Shown: positions 23,699-32,928 of the stretch, piece by piece | Numbering within the stretch: the stretch's first letter is position 1 | Layout: each line of letters opens with the position of its first letter | Assembly: GCA_022824265.1 (NCBI GenBank) | Contig: JAJEAG010000094.1 | Location: forward strand, 1-62,693 | DNA length: 62,693 nt | Direction: 5' to 3' | Origin: Candidatus Poribacteria bacterium | GTDB taxonomy: Bacteria > Poribacteria > WGA-4E > WGA-3G | The notes under the pieces: generated by a model | Seen by the model: the letters and a program-made list of their open reading frames with translations, nothing else | Database searches by the model: none | What the model was told of the DNA's origin: nothing | Made by a program: the position numbers and the translations under genes

Positions 23699-26002
23699 AT
23701 GTCAGATTATTCTGTCGTTGGTAAAAAATTACCGCGTGTAGACGCTGTTGAAAAAGTAACCGGTGCCGCACAATATGGTGCAGATGTGCATCCTGCTGGC
23801 ATGCTCTACGGTAAAATCGTACGTAGTAAGCATGCACACGCAAAAATCCTCAGTATTGATACAAGTGAAGCAGAAAAACTACCCGGTGTCAGAGCAATTG
23901 TTACGCAGGACGATGTCCCAAGTGGACGACGGGTATTTGCCACTGATAAAGTACTTTATTTGGGTGAACCGCTTGCAGCAGTCGCGGCTACCGATGCAGA
24001 CGTTGCTGAAGAAGCCGCTGAACTGATTAAGATTGAATATGAAGTGTTACCTGTTGTGCAAGACGTAATGGAATCCATTAAGTCATCTGCACCTCGCTTA
24101 CACGGGGACGAAACAAAAGATGGTCCAAACCGACGAGACATCAGTGCCAAAATAAAGGAACTGTCAAGCGATCAAGAAGATGACAATAGCGACGAAATTC
24201 GTAAACTTAAAGCCGAATTAGAAAAATATTCCGATGAAGTCTACTATAATATCTCCGCGGAAACACATAATGAAGCGGGAGATGTTGAAAAAGGATTCGC
24301 TGAGTCTGATGTGATCGTTGAAGATACTTATGTAATTCCCCGTGTCCATCAAACTTATATGGAACCACACGTCTCAGTCGCAAGTGCGGATTCATCAGGA
24401 AAAATTACGGTGTGGGCATCAACTCAAGGTCCCTTTGCTATCCGATCCGGCATTGCTGGCACACTCGGTATTCCTCTGACACAAATTAACGTCATCGGAA
24501 CAACTATGGGTGGCGGTTTTGGTGGACGATTTGGTGTAATCATAACACATGTTCCTGCGGTATTGCTCTCGCAAAAATCTGGTCGTCCAGTTCGTGTGCA
24601 AATGACTCGAGAAGAGGAATTCCTTGATGGCAGACCTGCTCCAGGTTGTGTAATCAAAATAAAGACCGGTGCGACCAATGATGGACATATTCTCGCACGG
24701 CAAGCACTGGCATTTTGGGATTCAGGTTCAGTCTCTGGTGCCTCCATCGGTAGTACAATCCGAGTGCGTGGTGTTTATAAGATACCAAACATTAAAATAG
24801 ATGCCTACGGCGTACATACTAACAAATCTGGTACTGCTGCCTATAGAGCACCGGGTGCACCACAGGCGATTTTCGCAGGGGAATCACAACTTGATGACAT
24901 TGCTGAACAGATTGGTATGGATCCTGTCAAATTCCGTCTGATGAATATGCGTGAAGAAGGTGATTCCGTACCCGCAGGTGGAAGCGAACCGAAAGTTGGC
25001 TATAAAGAAACCTTAGAAGCAGTTGCCGATGCCGCTGGATGGTGGGATCGCGAATCAGATGACAACCAAGGTTGGGGAGTTGCTGTTGGTGATTGGACAA
25101 ACGGATGTGGTCCTGGTGGTGTTTATGTCTCTGTCCACGAAGATGGAAGTGCACGTATATTCCACGGTTCTATGGACATCACAGGAACGGATACTGCAAT
25201 CACACAGATTATAGCAGAGATCTTGACCGTGCCTTATGAAAACGTAACAATACGTCGGGGTGACACTGATTCTGCTCCATATTCTACTGGTTCAGGTGGT
25301 AGCGTTGTAACTTTCACAATGGGTAACACAGCAAAACTGGCAGCTGAAGATGCACGTAGACGTATTCTTGAGTTGGCAGCTGAAAGACTCAATACTAATG
25401 AGGATAACCTTGAACTGAAAGACGGTGCTGTTCATATAGTTACTGCGGATCCGCCAAAGTCTATTTCATTGGGTGAACTCGCTGCATATAGTCTTTCAAC
25501 AACTGGTGGACCGATCGTCGGAAAAGGAGCCTTTGCACGGCAACCGAGTACACCTGCCCTTGCAGCACAGATAGCAAAAGTTGAAGTTGACCCTGATACC
25601 GGTAGAACAAGAGTCCTGAAACTTGTTGCCTCACAAGATGTCGGATTCGCAATTAATCCAATGGCGGTTGAAGGACAGATTGAAGGTGGTGTGGTGCAAG
25701 GTTACGCATGGGCAATGATGGAAGAAATGCAATACGGTGATAACGGTAACATTAATCCTGGCTTCGTTGATTACCGTGTACCTACTTCTGCTGACCTGCC
25801 TACCGTTGAATCTGTTATCGTTGAGGTTCCTGCACCGAACGGTCCTTATGGAGCAAAGGGTGTAGGTGAACCGCCTATCACACCCACATTGGCAACTATG
25901 GCAAATGCCGTCAAAGATGCTGTCGGTATACGGGTCACTGAATTGCCGATCAAACCCGAAAAGGTTGTTGAAGCATTGAAGAACAATGGACATGGCGCGT
26001 AG
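23699..26002 (+). CDS. xanthine/aldehyde oxidase-type molybdenum subunit (second operon)
   Basis: A 767-aa catalytic subunit. Molybdopterin motifs include MGGGFGGRFG and AAYRAPGAP, with the catalytic Glu in GAKGVGEPP near the C-terminus. As in the first operon, the active-site loop lacks the Cys of form I CO dehydrogenase. Between residues about 141 and 185 there is a charged, coiled-coil-like insertion (KIKELSSDQEDDNSDEIRKL) that the paralog at 9162-11417 lacks. The ATG follows AAAGGAGAA. The operon ends with a terminator at 26008-26055. The substrate is unknown. Confidence 0.93.
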   Translation: MSDYSVVGKKLPRVDAVEKVTGAAQYGADVHPAGMLYGKIVRSKHAHAKILSIDTSEAEKLPGVRAIVTQDDVPSGRRVFATDKVLYLGEPLAAVAATDADVAEEAAELIKIEYEVLPVVQDVMESIKSSAPRLHGDETKDGPNRRDISAKIKELSSDQEDDNSDEIRKLKAELEKYSDEVYYNISAETHNEAGDVEKGFAESDVIVEDTYVIPRVHQTYMEPHVSVASADSSGKITVWASTQGPFAIRSGIAGTLGIPLTQINVIGTTMGGGFGGRFGVIITHVPAVLLSQKSGRPVRVQMTREEEFLDGRPAPGCVIKIKTGATNDGHILARQALAFWDSGSVSGASIGSTIRVRGVYKIPNIKIDAYGVHTNKSGTAAYRAPGAPQAIFAGESQLDDIAEQIGMDPVKFRLMNMREEGDSVPAGGSEPKVGYKETLEAVADAAGWWDRESDDNQGWGVAVGDWTNGCGPGGVYVSVHEDGSARIFHGSMDITGTDTAITQIIAEILTVPYENVTIRRGDTDSAPYSTGSGGSVVTFTMGNTAKLAAEDARRRILELAAERLNTNEDNLELKDGAVHIVTADPPKSISLGELAAYSLSTTGGPIVGKGAFARQPSTPALAAQIAKVEVDPDTGRTRVLKLVASQDVGFAINPMAVEGQIEGGVVQGYAWAMMEEMQYGDNGNINPGFVDYRVPTSADLPTVESVIVEVPAPNGPYGAKGVGEPPITPTLATMANAVKDAVGIRVTELPIKPEKVVEALKNNGHGA

Positions 26003-26007
26003 TTTCT

Positions 26008-26055
26008 AATAACGGTTCTTGCAATGTATTCAAACCTTGCAGGACCGTTATTTTA
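26008..26055 (+). terminator. rho-independent terminator of second Mo-hydroxylase operon
   Basis: AATAACGGT at 26008-26016 pairs with ACCGTTATT at 26044-26052, extended inward by TTGCAA/TTGCAG-type pairs, and T-rich sequence follows. It begins 6 bp after the Mo subunit stop. Confidence 0.7.
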
Positions 26056-26174
26056 TTCAAGTTTCGGTTATGATAGAATTATAGGTGTCATGAATTGCGT
26101 TGTATGAACGTATTTCTTCCTGATCAATCGTTGTAAATCCGATACTTATATATCTATAGGAATTCAGAGAAATT

Positions 26175-26891
26175 ATGTTTGGTGAAATTAGAAACGAACA
26201 AGGTGAACTCCTTGATTATACATACCACGAAGGTAAAGACGACAGAATTGTAGTAATTGGACACGGTGTCACTGGTAATAAAGATAGACCTGCCCTAATC
26301 GCTTTAGCAGACGGTCTTGCCGATGCTGGAATATCTGCACTACGCTTTTCATTTTCCGGTAATGGCGAATCAGAAGGTGCATTTACAGATTCCACGATTA
26401 CAAAAGAGGTGGCAGACCTCGGCAGTGTCATTGATGTTCTTAGCGAATATAAGATCTGCTATGTTGGACATAGTATGGGTGGTGCAGTCGGTGTATTGCG
26501 TGCTGCTTCTGATGAACGTATTGAAGTCCTCGTCTCACTCGCTGGTATGGTCCATACAAAAGCATTCGCTGACCATGAATTTGGTGATGTAATACCCGAC
26601 AAAGGTTTTATGTGGGATGAACAGGATTGTCCGCTTTCTCAAGTATATATGGACGATATGGCAACGATTGATAGTGTCACAAAACATGCAAGTAAATTTG
26701 CTGTTCCTTGGCTTTTAGTTCACGGTTCAGAAGACGATATTGTTCCAATTCAAGATAGCATTGATATATTAAATTTCGCAAACGAACCAACAGAACTCCT
26801 TAAACTTCCCGGCGTAGACCATGTTTTTTCCGACGATGGCACTCCCATTATGGTTGAAAAAGTTGTCGCGTGGATTAGCCAAAAATTGTAA
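26175..26891 (+). CDS. alpha/beta hydrolase
   Basis: A 238-aa serine hydrolase. The nucleophile elbow is GHSMGG (Ser about residue 98), with a probable acid in HGSEDDIVP and His in GVDHVFSD near the C-terminus. An oxyanion HGxTG-like motif (GHGVTGNKDRP) lies at 30-40. The length is that of small esterases and acyl hydrolases without a large cap. It is followed by two carbohydrate-related genes with short gaps, so an ester-removing role on a sugar substrate is possible. There is no signal peptide. Confidence 0.88.
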   Translation: MFGEIRNEQGELLDYTYHEGKDDRIVVIGHGVTGNKDRPALIALADGLADAGISALRFSFSGNGESEGAFTDSTITKEVADLGSVIDVLSEYKICYVGHSMGGAVGVLRAASDERIEVLVSLAGMVHTKAFADHEFGDVIPDKGFMWDEQDCPLSQVYMDDMATIDSVTKHASKFAVPWLLVHGSEDDIVPIQDSIDILNFANEPTELLKLPGVDHVFSDDGTPIMVEKVVAWISQKL

Positions 26892-26931
26892 ATACAATTT
26901 CTTAAAACGAATATTACGGAGAAGTCAAATT

Positions 26932-27756
26932 ATGCCATTACCTCGACTATCAGTTTCAACGTGGAGTTTGCATCGTCAACTCGGAAAACCGGGATTTACG
27001 GGACCCGCACACGACATGCAAATACCCACTGAAACCCATAACAATGGTCCTATTTCGCTTTTGGATTTACCACCTCGTATTGCAGAATTCGGTATAAATA
27101 CAGTTGAACTCTGTCATTTCCATCTTCCTTCAGTTGAAAAAACATATCTATATGAACTCCGCGCATCACTCCAAGATGCTGATCTTGAACTTTTCTCCTT
27201 ACTAATAGACGATGGTGACATTACACACCCGGATAATGCAGAACGTGACATCGCATGGATTGAAAAGTGGATTGACATTGCTGGTGAACTTGGTGCGGAA
27301 TGTGCACGTGTCATTGGTGGTAAAGCAGAACCGTCCGAAGAAACCTTAGCACAAAGTCAAAACGCACTCTCCCGACTAACCGAACGTGCTGATGCTGCCG
27401 GTATCCGTCTAATGACTGAAAACTGGTTTTCTATTTTTTCAACACCAGAAAATGTCAACACCATTTTGGATAATTTGGATGGTAAAGTTGGGTTATGCCT
27501 CGACTTTGGCAACTGGCGGGGTGAGACGAAATATACAGACCTCGCAGCAATTGCACCGCGGGCAGAATCGTGTCATACCAAAGCACATTTTGCTGTCCCA
27601 CGTGAAATTGACAAAGACGATTACATCCAATGCCTTGAACTTACACAGGAAGCAGGTTTTGCTGGTCCGCATACCCTCATCTACGACGGACCCAGTGATG
27701 ACGAATGGGAAGGTTTGACTATTGAACGCGAAGTCGTGAACCCTTATCTTAACTAA
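26932..27756 (+). CDS. sugar phosphate isomerase/epimerase family TIM-barrel protein
   Basis: A 274-aa xylose-isomerase-like TIM barrel. It opens with LSVSTWSLHR, and metal-site residues typical of the family appear late: glutamate in LMTENW, aspartate in GLCLDFGNWR, histidine in SCHTKAHF and glutamate/aspartate near IYDGPSDD. The ATG at 26932 follows ACGGAGAAG; the longer frame would run into the preceding gene. It is the middle gene of a likely three-gene operon with the hydrolase and DUF6807 genes. The sugar substrate is unknown. Confidence 0.88.
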   Translation: MPLPRLSVSTWSLHRQLGKPGFTGPAHDMQIPTETHNNGPISLLDLPPRIAEFGINTVELCHFHLPSVEKTYLYELRASLQDADLELFSLLIDDGDITHPDNAERDIAWIEKWIDIAGELGAECARVIGGKAEPSEETLAQSQNALSRLTERADAAGIRLMTENWFSIFSTPENVNTILDNLDGKVGLCLDFGNWRGETKYTDLAAIAPRAESCHTKAHFAVPREIDKDDYIQCLELTQEAGFAGPHTLIYDGPSDDEWEGLTIEREVVNPYLN

Positions 27757-27769
27757 TGTTAGATATAAT

Positions 27770-28612
27770 ATGTTTTCACTATCAAAAACACAACACAGTC
27801 TCACTATTGCTTGGAACGACGAACAGGTTTTAGGATACCATTTTCCAGAAGATGGTAACCGTCCCTTTTGCCATCCATTGAATCTACCCGGCGCACCTTC
27901 GCTTACCATGAACGAACCCGGTGATCATGTCCACCATCAAGGATTATGGGTTGCGTGGAAAAAAGTCAACGATGTCAATTTCTGGGAACAACCCGCAAAG
28001 GATGCTGATCCTACTGGCTTTGGCAAGATTGTTCATCAACGGATTGTTTCACTTAATACCACTACCAACAGCGCGAGTTTACTAACAGAAAACGTCTGGA
28101 TTGATTGGCAAGGTAAAACACATCTAAATGAGACACGAAAAATAACCGTCCATGCACCATCTGATGATTCTATGCAAATTTCTGTAGGATTGACACTTCG
28201 TCCAAACCAACGTGAGGTAGTGCTTGACCTACGCCGCGGTGAACCTGGTGCAGATGGCAGATTTTACAGCGGCATGGCAATCCGATTTGACAACATCATC
28301 ACACCGGGTAAGCTATTAGATGCTGATGGACGTACCGAACCAATGGACATCTTCGGTAAACAGAGCAAGTGGTGCAGTTTCACTTCACAACACCCAACTG
28401 ACAACGAAACCTACGGAGTTGCAATCATTGACCATCCCGATAATCCTCGTCATCCAACAACGTGGTGGGTACGCAACCGACAAAACTACTGCTTAATCCA
28501 TCCCTCCCCTGTCTATTATGAACCTTTCCATCTTGCTCCCGACGAATCCTTGACATTGCGGTATAGCGTTGTTCTTTACCGTGGGCAGCCTAACTCAACT
28601 AATTTTGAGTAG
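27770..28612 (+). CDS. DUF6807 (PmoA-like) family protein
   Basis: A 280-aa protein of the DUF6807 family, annotated in many genomes as PmoA family though unrelated in demonstrated function to methane monooxygenase. The signature is DHVHHQGLWVAWKKVNDVNFW (residues about 51-70), a conserved His-rich stretch. The C-terminus has CLIHPSPVYYEPF and ends in beta strands. It starts 13 bp after the isomerase gene. Family members sit near sugar-catabolism genes in Planctomycetes and similar bacteria, which fits here. Confidence 0.82.
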   Translation: MFSLSKTQHSLTIAWNDEQVLGYHFPEDGNRPFCHPLNLPGAPSLTMNEPGDHVHHQGLWVAWKKVNDVNFWEQPAKDADPTGFGKIVHQRIVSLNTTTNSASLLTENVWIDWQGKTHLNETRKITVHAPSDDSMQISVGLTLRPNQREVVLDLRRGEPGADGRFYSGMAIRFDNIITPGKLLDADGRTEPMDIFGKQSKWCSFTSQHPTDNETYGVAIIDHPDNPRHPTTWWVRNRQNYCLIHPSPVYYEPFHLAPDESLTLRYSVVLYRGQPNSTNFE

Positions 28613-28832
28613 ATTAATACTCTTCCCAATATATTCAGAAGGATAACCTAAGTAGTATTCTAAGAGTTTGGATTACGATATTTCACGAATAATAAACTAT
28701 TCTTGATTAACGTGAGTCCGATGTAAAATAATGGTGTTGTTTTAGCTTAAAATATAACACTAAAAACACGGTAGGTGCGGTTTCCTAACCGCAGGCTGTC
28801 TGAATCTCGGATTACACTGATAGGGTGGATTA

Positions 28833-28960
28833 CGCGGATTTTGTGTTGTCTGAATCACAGAATTCACAGAGACCACAGAAAAGAGGTTTATCCCACAGAA
28901 ACTCTTTCAGTGTCCTTAGTGTTCTCAGTGCGTTCTGTGATTCAGACAAAAAAATCCGCG
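28833..28960. repeat. large imperfect inverted repeat with GTCTGAATC arms
   Basis: TGTCTGAATCACAGAA (28847-28862) is repeated inverted and exact at 28933-28948, and the arms extend outward through CGCGGATTTT (28833 onward) to AAAATCCGCG (28951-28960). Further GTCTGAATC and GATTCAGAC words flank it at 28798 and 28970. A second short palindrome, GCGGTT/AACCGC, lies near 28778. The gap 28613-29025 holds only these repeats. A folded non-autonomous element is likely; there is no coding evidence. Confidence 0.6.
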
Positions 28961-29025
28961 TCCCTCCACGATTCAGACACTCTTCTCAGTGCGTTCAGTG
29001 TTTCAGATAATGCTGAGATTCAATA

Positions 29026-32000
29026 TTATTGTGAAAGAACATAATGCAGCATATCACGTTTTACTGTACCAACATATAAAGTATCCCCATCAACAGCAAG
29101 AGAAGTTATATTTTCAGGAGTCTCAGATACAATTTGTTCCCATCTGTCATTTACTAACAGATAAACACCAGTTTTCTCAGTAATACCACAAACCATTGCC
29201 CCATCAACAGCCAAGTATTCCATAACAAGATTTTCTCCTGCTGCATCAGAGATAGATTGCCAATGTGTTCCATTACTTGACATAGTTACACCAGCATCCG
29301 TTGCCACATACACTTTGGATCCCGATGTTTTGATATCTTTGAAGGCAACGAAAGTAAGAGATAATCTTGTTGTAATATCAATCCAGCTATTTCCTCTATC
29401 ATCAGATACAACAAGGTGTCCGTCCCGTTTTCCAACATAAACAGTATCATCTGAAACCGCAAGCATTAAACTCTGCAAAACCCTGAACACTTTGAGTGCT
29501 TCTGGCGGTGCTCCTTTTAGCACAATAGGGTGAGACAAGCCAGCGGGTAAATAAGTGCCATTTGGTGCCTTAAGAGTTAAACCAATTGTCTCTTCCACAC
29601 CGGTATCATACCATTCCTTTTCACCTCTCGTCCATCGGAGTAACTTAAAGTTATATTCTAAGAAGATAGTATCTCCACTTACTGTAAACGCACCGTTTAA
29701 GCCTCTATCTATAAGGTTTTGTTGTATTTGCAAATATTGTGCTTGAAACCCTCCTTGTGATAATTCTACTAATTCTTTGAAAAATTGTTCTGCACCAACA
29801 TAATCTTTTTGAAGTTCTTCTGCCAATGCCTTATCTGACAATCCGTTAGCGTTCCGTCTAATACTTCTCGACTCACTCATTAACATTCCAGAAGACAGGG
29901 TTGGAATACCTTCTAAAGGTTTTAACGTATTACCATCTTCAGAGATTTGATAGATATTTACTTCCTCGTTACCCCTCTCACCTTTTGCATAGAGTCCATC
30001 ATCTGATGCTATTATTCTAAGAATCTCCGGTTGATCTTCTCTGTTCGGTATTGTCATCGGCACATCCATCTTTACGGGATTCCAAGATTTACCGTTGTCG
30101 GTAGTCTTGACAATTGATCTCCAAGATTTTGCATAGACTGCTGGACGATTTATTTGCGAATCATTGCTTCCCTCAAACACAATTACATCATCAAGTATAT
30201 TACGAGAAAACGTCTTACGCGCGGGAATCTCAATACTGTCCCAAGATTTCCCGCCATCACTTGAACGTTTGAATCCATCTCCGCTACTAACATAAATGAT
30301 ACTGTCATTTAACACAACTGCGGGGTCATAATAATCCATTTCAGGAGAAACATTAGGTTTCAACGGAGGCAGCCATGTATCTCCTGCATCAGTTGACGAG
30401 ACCATACCCTTCTCCATTATCAATAGGTTGTCACCAGCAGCGATTAGCGTGCCACACGGAGGAATGCCTTTTATTGGCCAAGCGTTTGTCGGTGTTATAT
30501 CCTTCCATGTATTCCCTGAGTCGGTTGAACGCAGAATCCACCATGTGCGTTTATATTCCCCCGATGCTGTCTGATAATCATCATATAGCAAGTCTAAAAT
30601 CACCAATGCATACAGGTAATTCTTCGAACCAGCAACCGAAAATACATCAACTCTTTCAGGTATCGGAAATTCCAATATTTGCCAACTTTCATCGTCTCTG
30701 CGATAGAGTCTTTTACTTGATGCAGCAAATACTGTATTCTGTAATTCTATGAAAGTGTTGGGAGTATCTTGGATTTCGTCCCTCATATCCTTCCATGTTT
30801 TGCCTTGATCTTCAGAATGAAAGGCTTTATTTGAGAAAACAACATAGAACCCTTTTTCTGTTACCACGAATTCCGTAGGATTCCAGTCTCTTGGACCGTC
30901 ATCAGCATGCACTTCCCAATCATACACCAAATCCCACGTATTTCCGCCATCTTCAGAAGCATAGAATTCATGATGTCGCACAATATATAGTATACCGTCC
31001 CACTTCGCTATATATGTATCCGCATCCATAAAATTCTCTTTTAATGAACTCATATCAATGATATGTTTCCAACTTTCGCCATCGTTATTCAGTTTGTAGA
31101 AGTGTCCACCAGCAGATAAAGAATAAAGTTCACCTTCGGGTGTCGCAAATATATTTCTGGGATGCGTGAAAAATTGACGTTCATGCTCAATCCATTGCTG
31201 TTTAAGCACAGAATCGTCTTCACCGTTATCCTGAGCAGCTGCCAATGATACCTCATCCGGATTCTGTCCGCTGTTATTAGTATTACCAGATGCGTTTGAA
31301 CTACCAAGTTGACGACGATCATCAGGTTTTGTATCAATATTTTGTAAAAATGGAGCATCAATGAGTTCAACCGTCGTTTCAGTCTGTGCATCCAAACTAT
31401 AAGGTCGCTGAAAACGGGCTGAGAATTGGCTGCTTATGCCAAACATTATTACAATCAATGCAACACCCGATGCAGCAACTACCCAAGGGATTATAGGTTT
31501 GTTGACAGTAGGTGCAGCAGGTTTTAATCCAGCAACTTTTTCTAAAATATTGTCAGTCAGATTAGGTGATAATTGAAAATGTTCAAGTGCTTCTCTAATC
31601 ATGGTTTCCTCCTTTTGTAAACGGTTCCTCGCACGTTGAAGACGACTTTTGATTGTTCCCGCAGAAACTCCTATAAACTTGCTTATCTCTTCTACTGTCA
31701 TCTCACCGAGATAGTGTAGAGTCATTACTGTGCGTTCACTCTCTTTCAGTTTGGCAAGTAGTTTTTTGACAACTTCACGCTGAGACTCAACTGTCGTTTT
31801 TGTCCGTTCCTCAACGACATGTTGGGAATAGAAATCTTTATCAGAAATCATAATTTCTTCATCTTCCAATGATTGCGTTGGTAACCTTTTTTTACGATGC
31901 CATGTGTAACACAAATTTGCTGTGATTACGTAGAGCCAACCTGGAAATAGATTCGGATCCCGCAGCGTGTGTAGTTCTTGGAAGACTTTTAGGAAGACTT

Positions 32001-32151
32001 CTTGCGTAATATCTTCGGCGATTTGGAAGTCTTCTACCTTTCGCCATGCAAGCGCGTGAACCTGTTTTTTGTATTCATTCACAAGTTCTGTAAATGCTGC
32101 TTCATCGTCAGAGAGAATTCGTTGAATTAGTTCAACAACATTATTTTTCAT
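29026..32151 (-). CDS. ECF sigma factor fused to membrane segment and beta-propeller
   Basis: A 1041-aa protein. Residues about 10-80 are sigma region 2 (ALAWRKVEDFQIAEDITQEV), and 125-180 are region 4 (MTVEEISKFIGVSAGTIKSR). A single membrane segment lies at about 219-240 (IIPWVVAASGVALIVIMFGI). The remaining 800 residues form a propeller with many Asp-box (BNR) motifs such as EDGGNTW, EDQGKTW, TDSGNTW, SDGGKSW and TDNGKSW. The order places sigma in the cytoplasm and the propeller outside. The frame opens further upstream; ATG at 32151 is chosen because it starts the sigma domain. Release by proteolysis would be needed to bind DNA freely. Its target genes are unknown. Confidence 0.88.
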   Translation of the reverse strand: MKNNVVELIQRILSDDEAAFTELVNEYKKQVHALAWRKVEDFQIAEDITQEVFLKVFQELHTLRDPNLFPGWLYVITANLCYTWHRKKRLPTQSLEDEEIMISDKDFYSQHVVEERTKTTVESQREVVKKLLAKLKESERTVMTLHYLGEMTVEEISKFIGVSAGTIKSRLQRARNRLQKEETMIREALEHFQLSPNLTDNILEKVAGLKPAAPTVNKPIIPWVVAASGVALIVIMFGISSQFSARFQRPYSLDAQTETTVELIDAPFLQNIDTKPDDRRQLGSSNASGNTNNSGQNPDEVSLAAAQDNGEDDSVLKQQWIEHERQFFTHPRNIFATPEGELYSLSAGGHFYKLNNDGESWKHIIDMSSLKENFMDADTYIAKWDGILYIVRHHEFYASEDGGNTWDLVYDWEVHADDGPRDWNPTEFVVTEKGFYVVFSNKAFHSEDQGKTWKDMRDEIQDTPNTFIELQNTVFAASSKRLYRRDDESWQILEFPIPERVDVFSVAGSKNYLYALVILDLLYDDYQTASGEYKRTWWILRSTDSGNTWKDITPTNAWPIKGIPPCGTLIAAGDNLLIMEKGMVSSTDAGDTWLPPLKPNVSPEMDYYDPAVVLNDSIIYVSSGDGFKRSSDGGKSWDSIEIPARKTFSRNILDDVIVFEGSNDSQINRPAVYAKSWRSIVKTTDNGKSWNPVKMDVPMTIPNREDQPEILRIIASDDGLYAKGERGNEEVNIYQISEDGNTLKPLEGIPTLSSGMLMSESRSIRRNANGLSDKALAEELQKDYVGAEQFFKELVELSQGGFQAQYLQIQQNLIDRGLNGAFTVSGDTIFLEYNFKLLRWTRGEKEWYDTGVEETIGLTLKAPNGTYLPAGLSHPIVLKGAPPEALKVFRVLQSLMLAVSDDTVYVGKRDGHLVVSDDRGNSWIDITTRLSLTFVAFKDIKTSGSKVYVATDAGVTMSSNGTHWQSISDAAGENLVMEYLAVDGAMVCGITEKTGVYLLVNDRWEQIVSETPENITSLAVDGDTLYVGTVKRDMLHYVLSQ

Positions 32152-32463
32152 AGTATGATTCTTGAAAACGATAACTTGATTTATCACATATTGTAATATA
32201 CTGACGCATTTAGAATGCAAAACGGTTGCATAATTGTGTCTATTATAGTGAATTATAGAATTAAGTGAACATTTGCTTAGGACTTGCTACGTTTAATGTG
32301 AATGTCAAACGCACATTCACCAAGCGCAATTCATTACGCTCTTACATTTTTCATCTAAAATGGAATTTCAAACACTTGTACTGGGAGTTTATTTATTTGA
32401 ATTGGTATAATAACGTCCAATAAGATACTAATATATTTCTAATAAACGATTCTATTAATTTAT

Positions 32464-32492
32464 TTCACATATACAAAAAGGTGCTATATAAT
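32464..32492 (+). promoter_or_regulatory. possible sigma-70-type promoter upstream of repeat A
   Basis: TTCACA (32464-32469) and TATAAT (32487-32492) are separated by 17 bp on the plus strand. It lies about 160 bp before the repeated element at 32651 and 437 bp before the Rieske gene. Confidence 0.4.
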
Positions 32493-32650
32493 TAACATGT
32501 GTATATAATATGAAACCAGAACGACTACACAAGCTGAGATATAATAAGTATAAGTGAGGAACAATGATGAAACGACATTGCAGAAAAATACAATTAAAAC
32601 TCTTGCTGCCATTTACAACAAATTGTGTCCGTAGGTTAGAAAGAAACAAC

Positions 32651-32748
32651 AGAAAGAAGCAAATAAAAAAAATGTAAAATTCGCGTCACTTTCCTTGTCC
32701 TGACTGAATTCTTAACGTCACATGTGACGTGCAAAACATCACAATTTA
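32651..32748 (+). repeat. intergenic element, copy A (shared with 43991-44094)
   Basis: About 97 bp that match copy B at roughly four of five positions, with a long identical core TCCTTGTCCTGACTGAATTC. Next to the core is a perfect 16-bp palindrome ACGTCACATGTGACGT (32713-32728). The spacing and the palindromic ends are preserved in the other copy. It lies in the divergent gap between the ECF fusion gene and the Rieske gene. It could be a regulatory site, a small RNA or a mobile repeat. The rest of 32152-32928 shows no gene. Confidence 0.6.
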
Positions 32749-32928
32749 AGACACATATTGATAAACAACGTAACGCAATAATTGTTAGAATTTACCATAA
32801 ATTGATCCGCAAATTCCCTCTTTTTCCTTTACTTTTTTAAGTAGGTTGAATATACTCTGACGTAATAATACACGCGACCTATTTGTTATACAACAATGAG
32901 AATCAATGTCGTCAATAGGAGGCACATT

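Noticed and set aside
28775-29044. Overlapping plus-strand frames after the DUF6807 gene
   Set aside because: They translate the inverted-repeat DNA at 28833-28960 and have no protein-like features.
32455-32649. Minus-strand 64-codon frame upstream of the Rieske gene
   Set aside because: AT-rich, no family, and it overlaps a probable promoter region.
32152-32928. tRNA genes, including a tRNA-Sec, in the long intergenic gaps
   Set aside because: I looked for the conserved T-arm sequence and cloverleaf stems in the main gaps and saw none; a covariance-model search would be needed to be sure.
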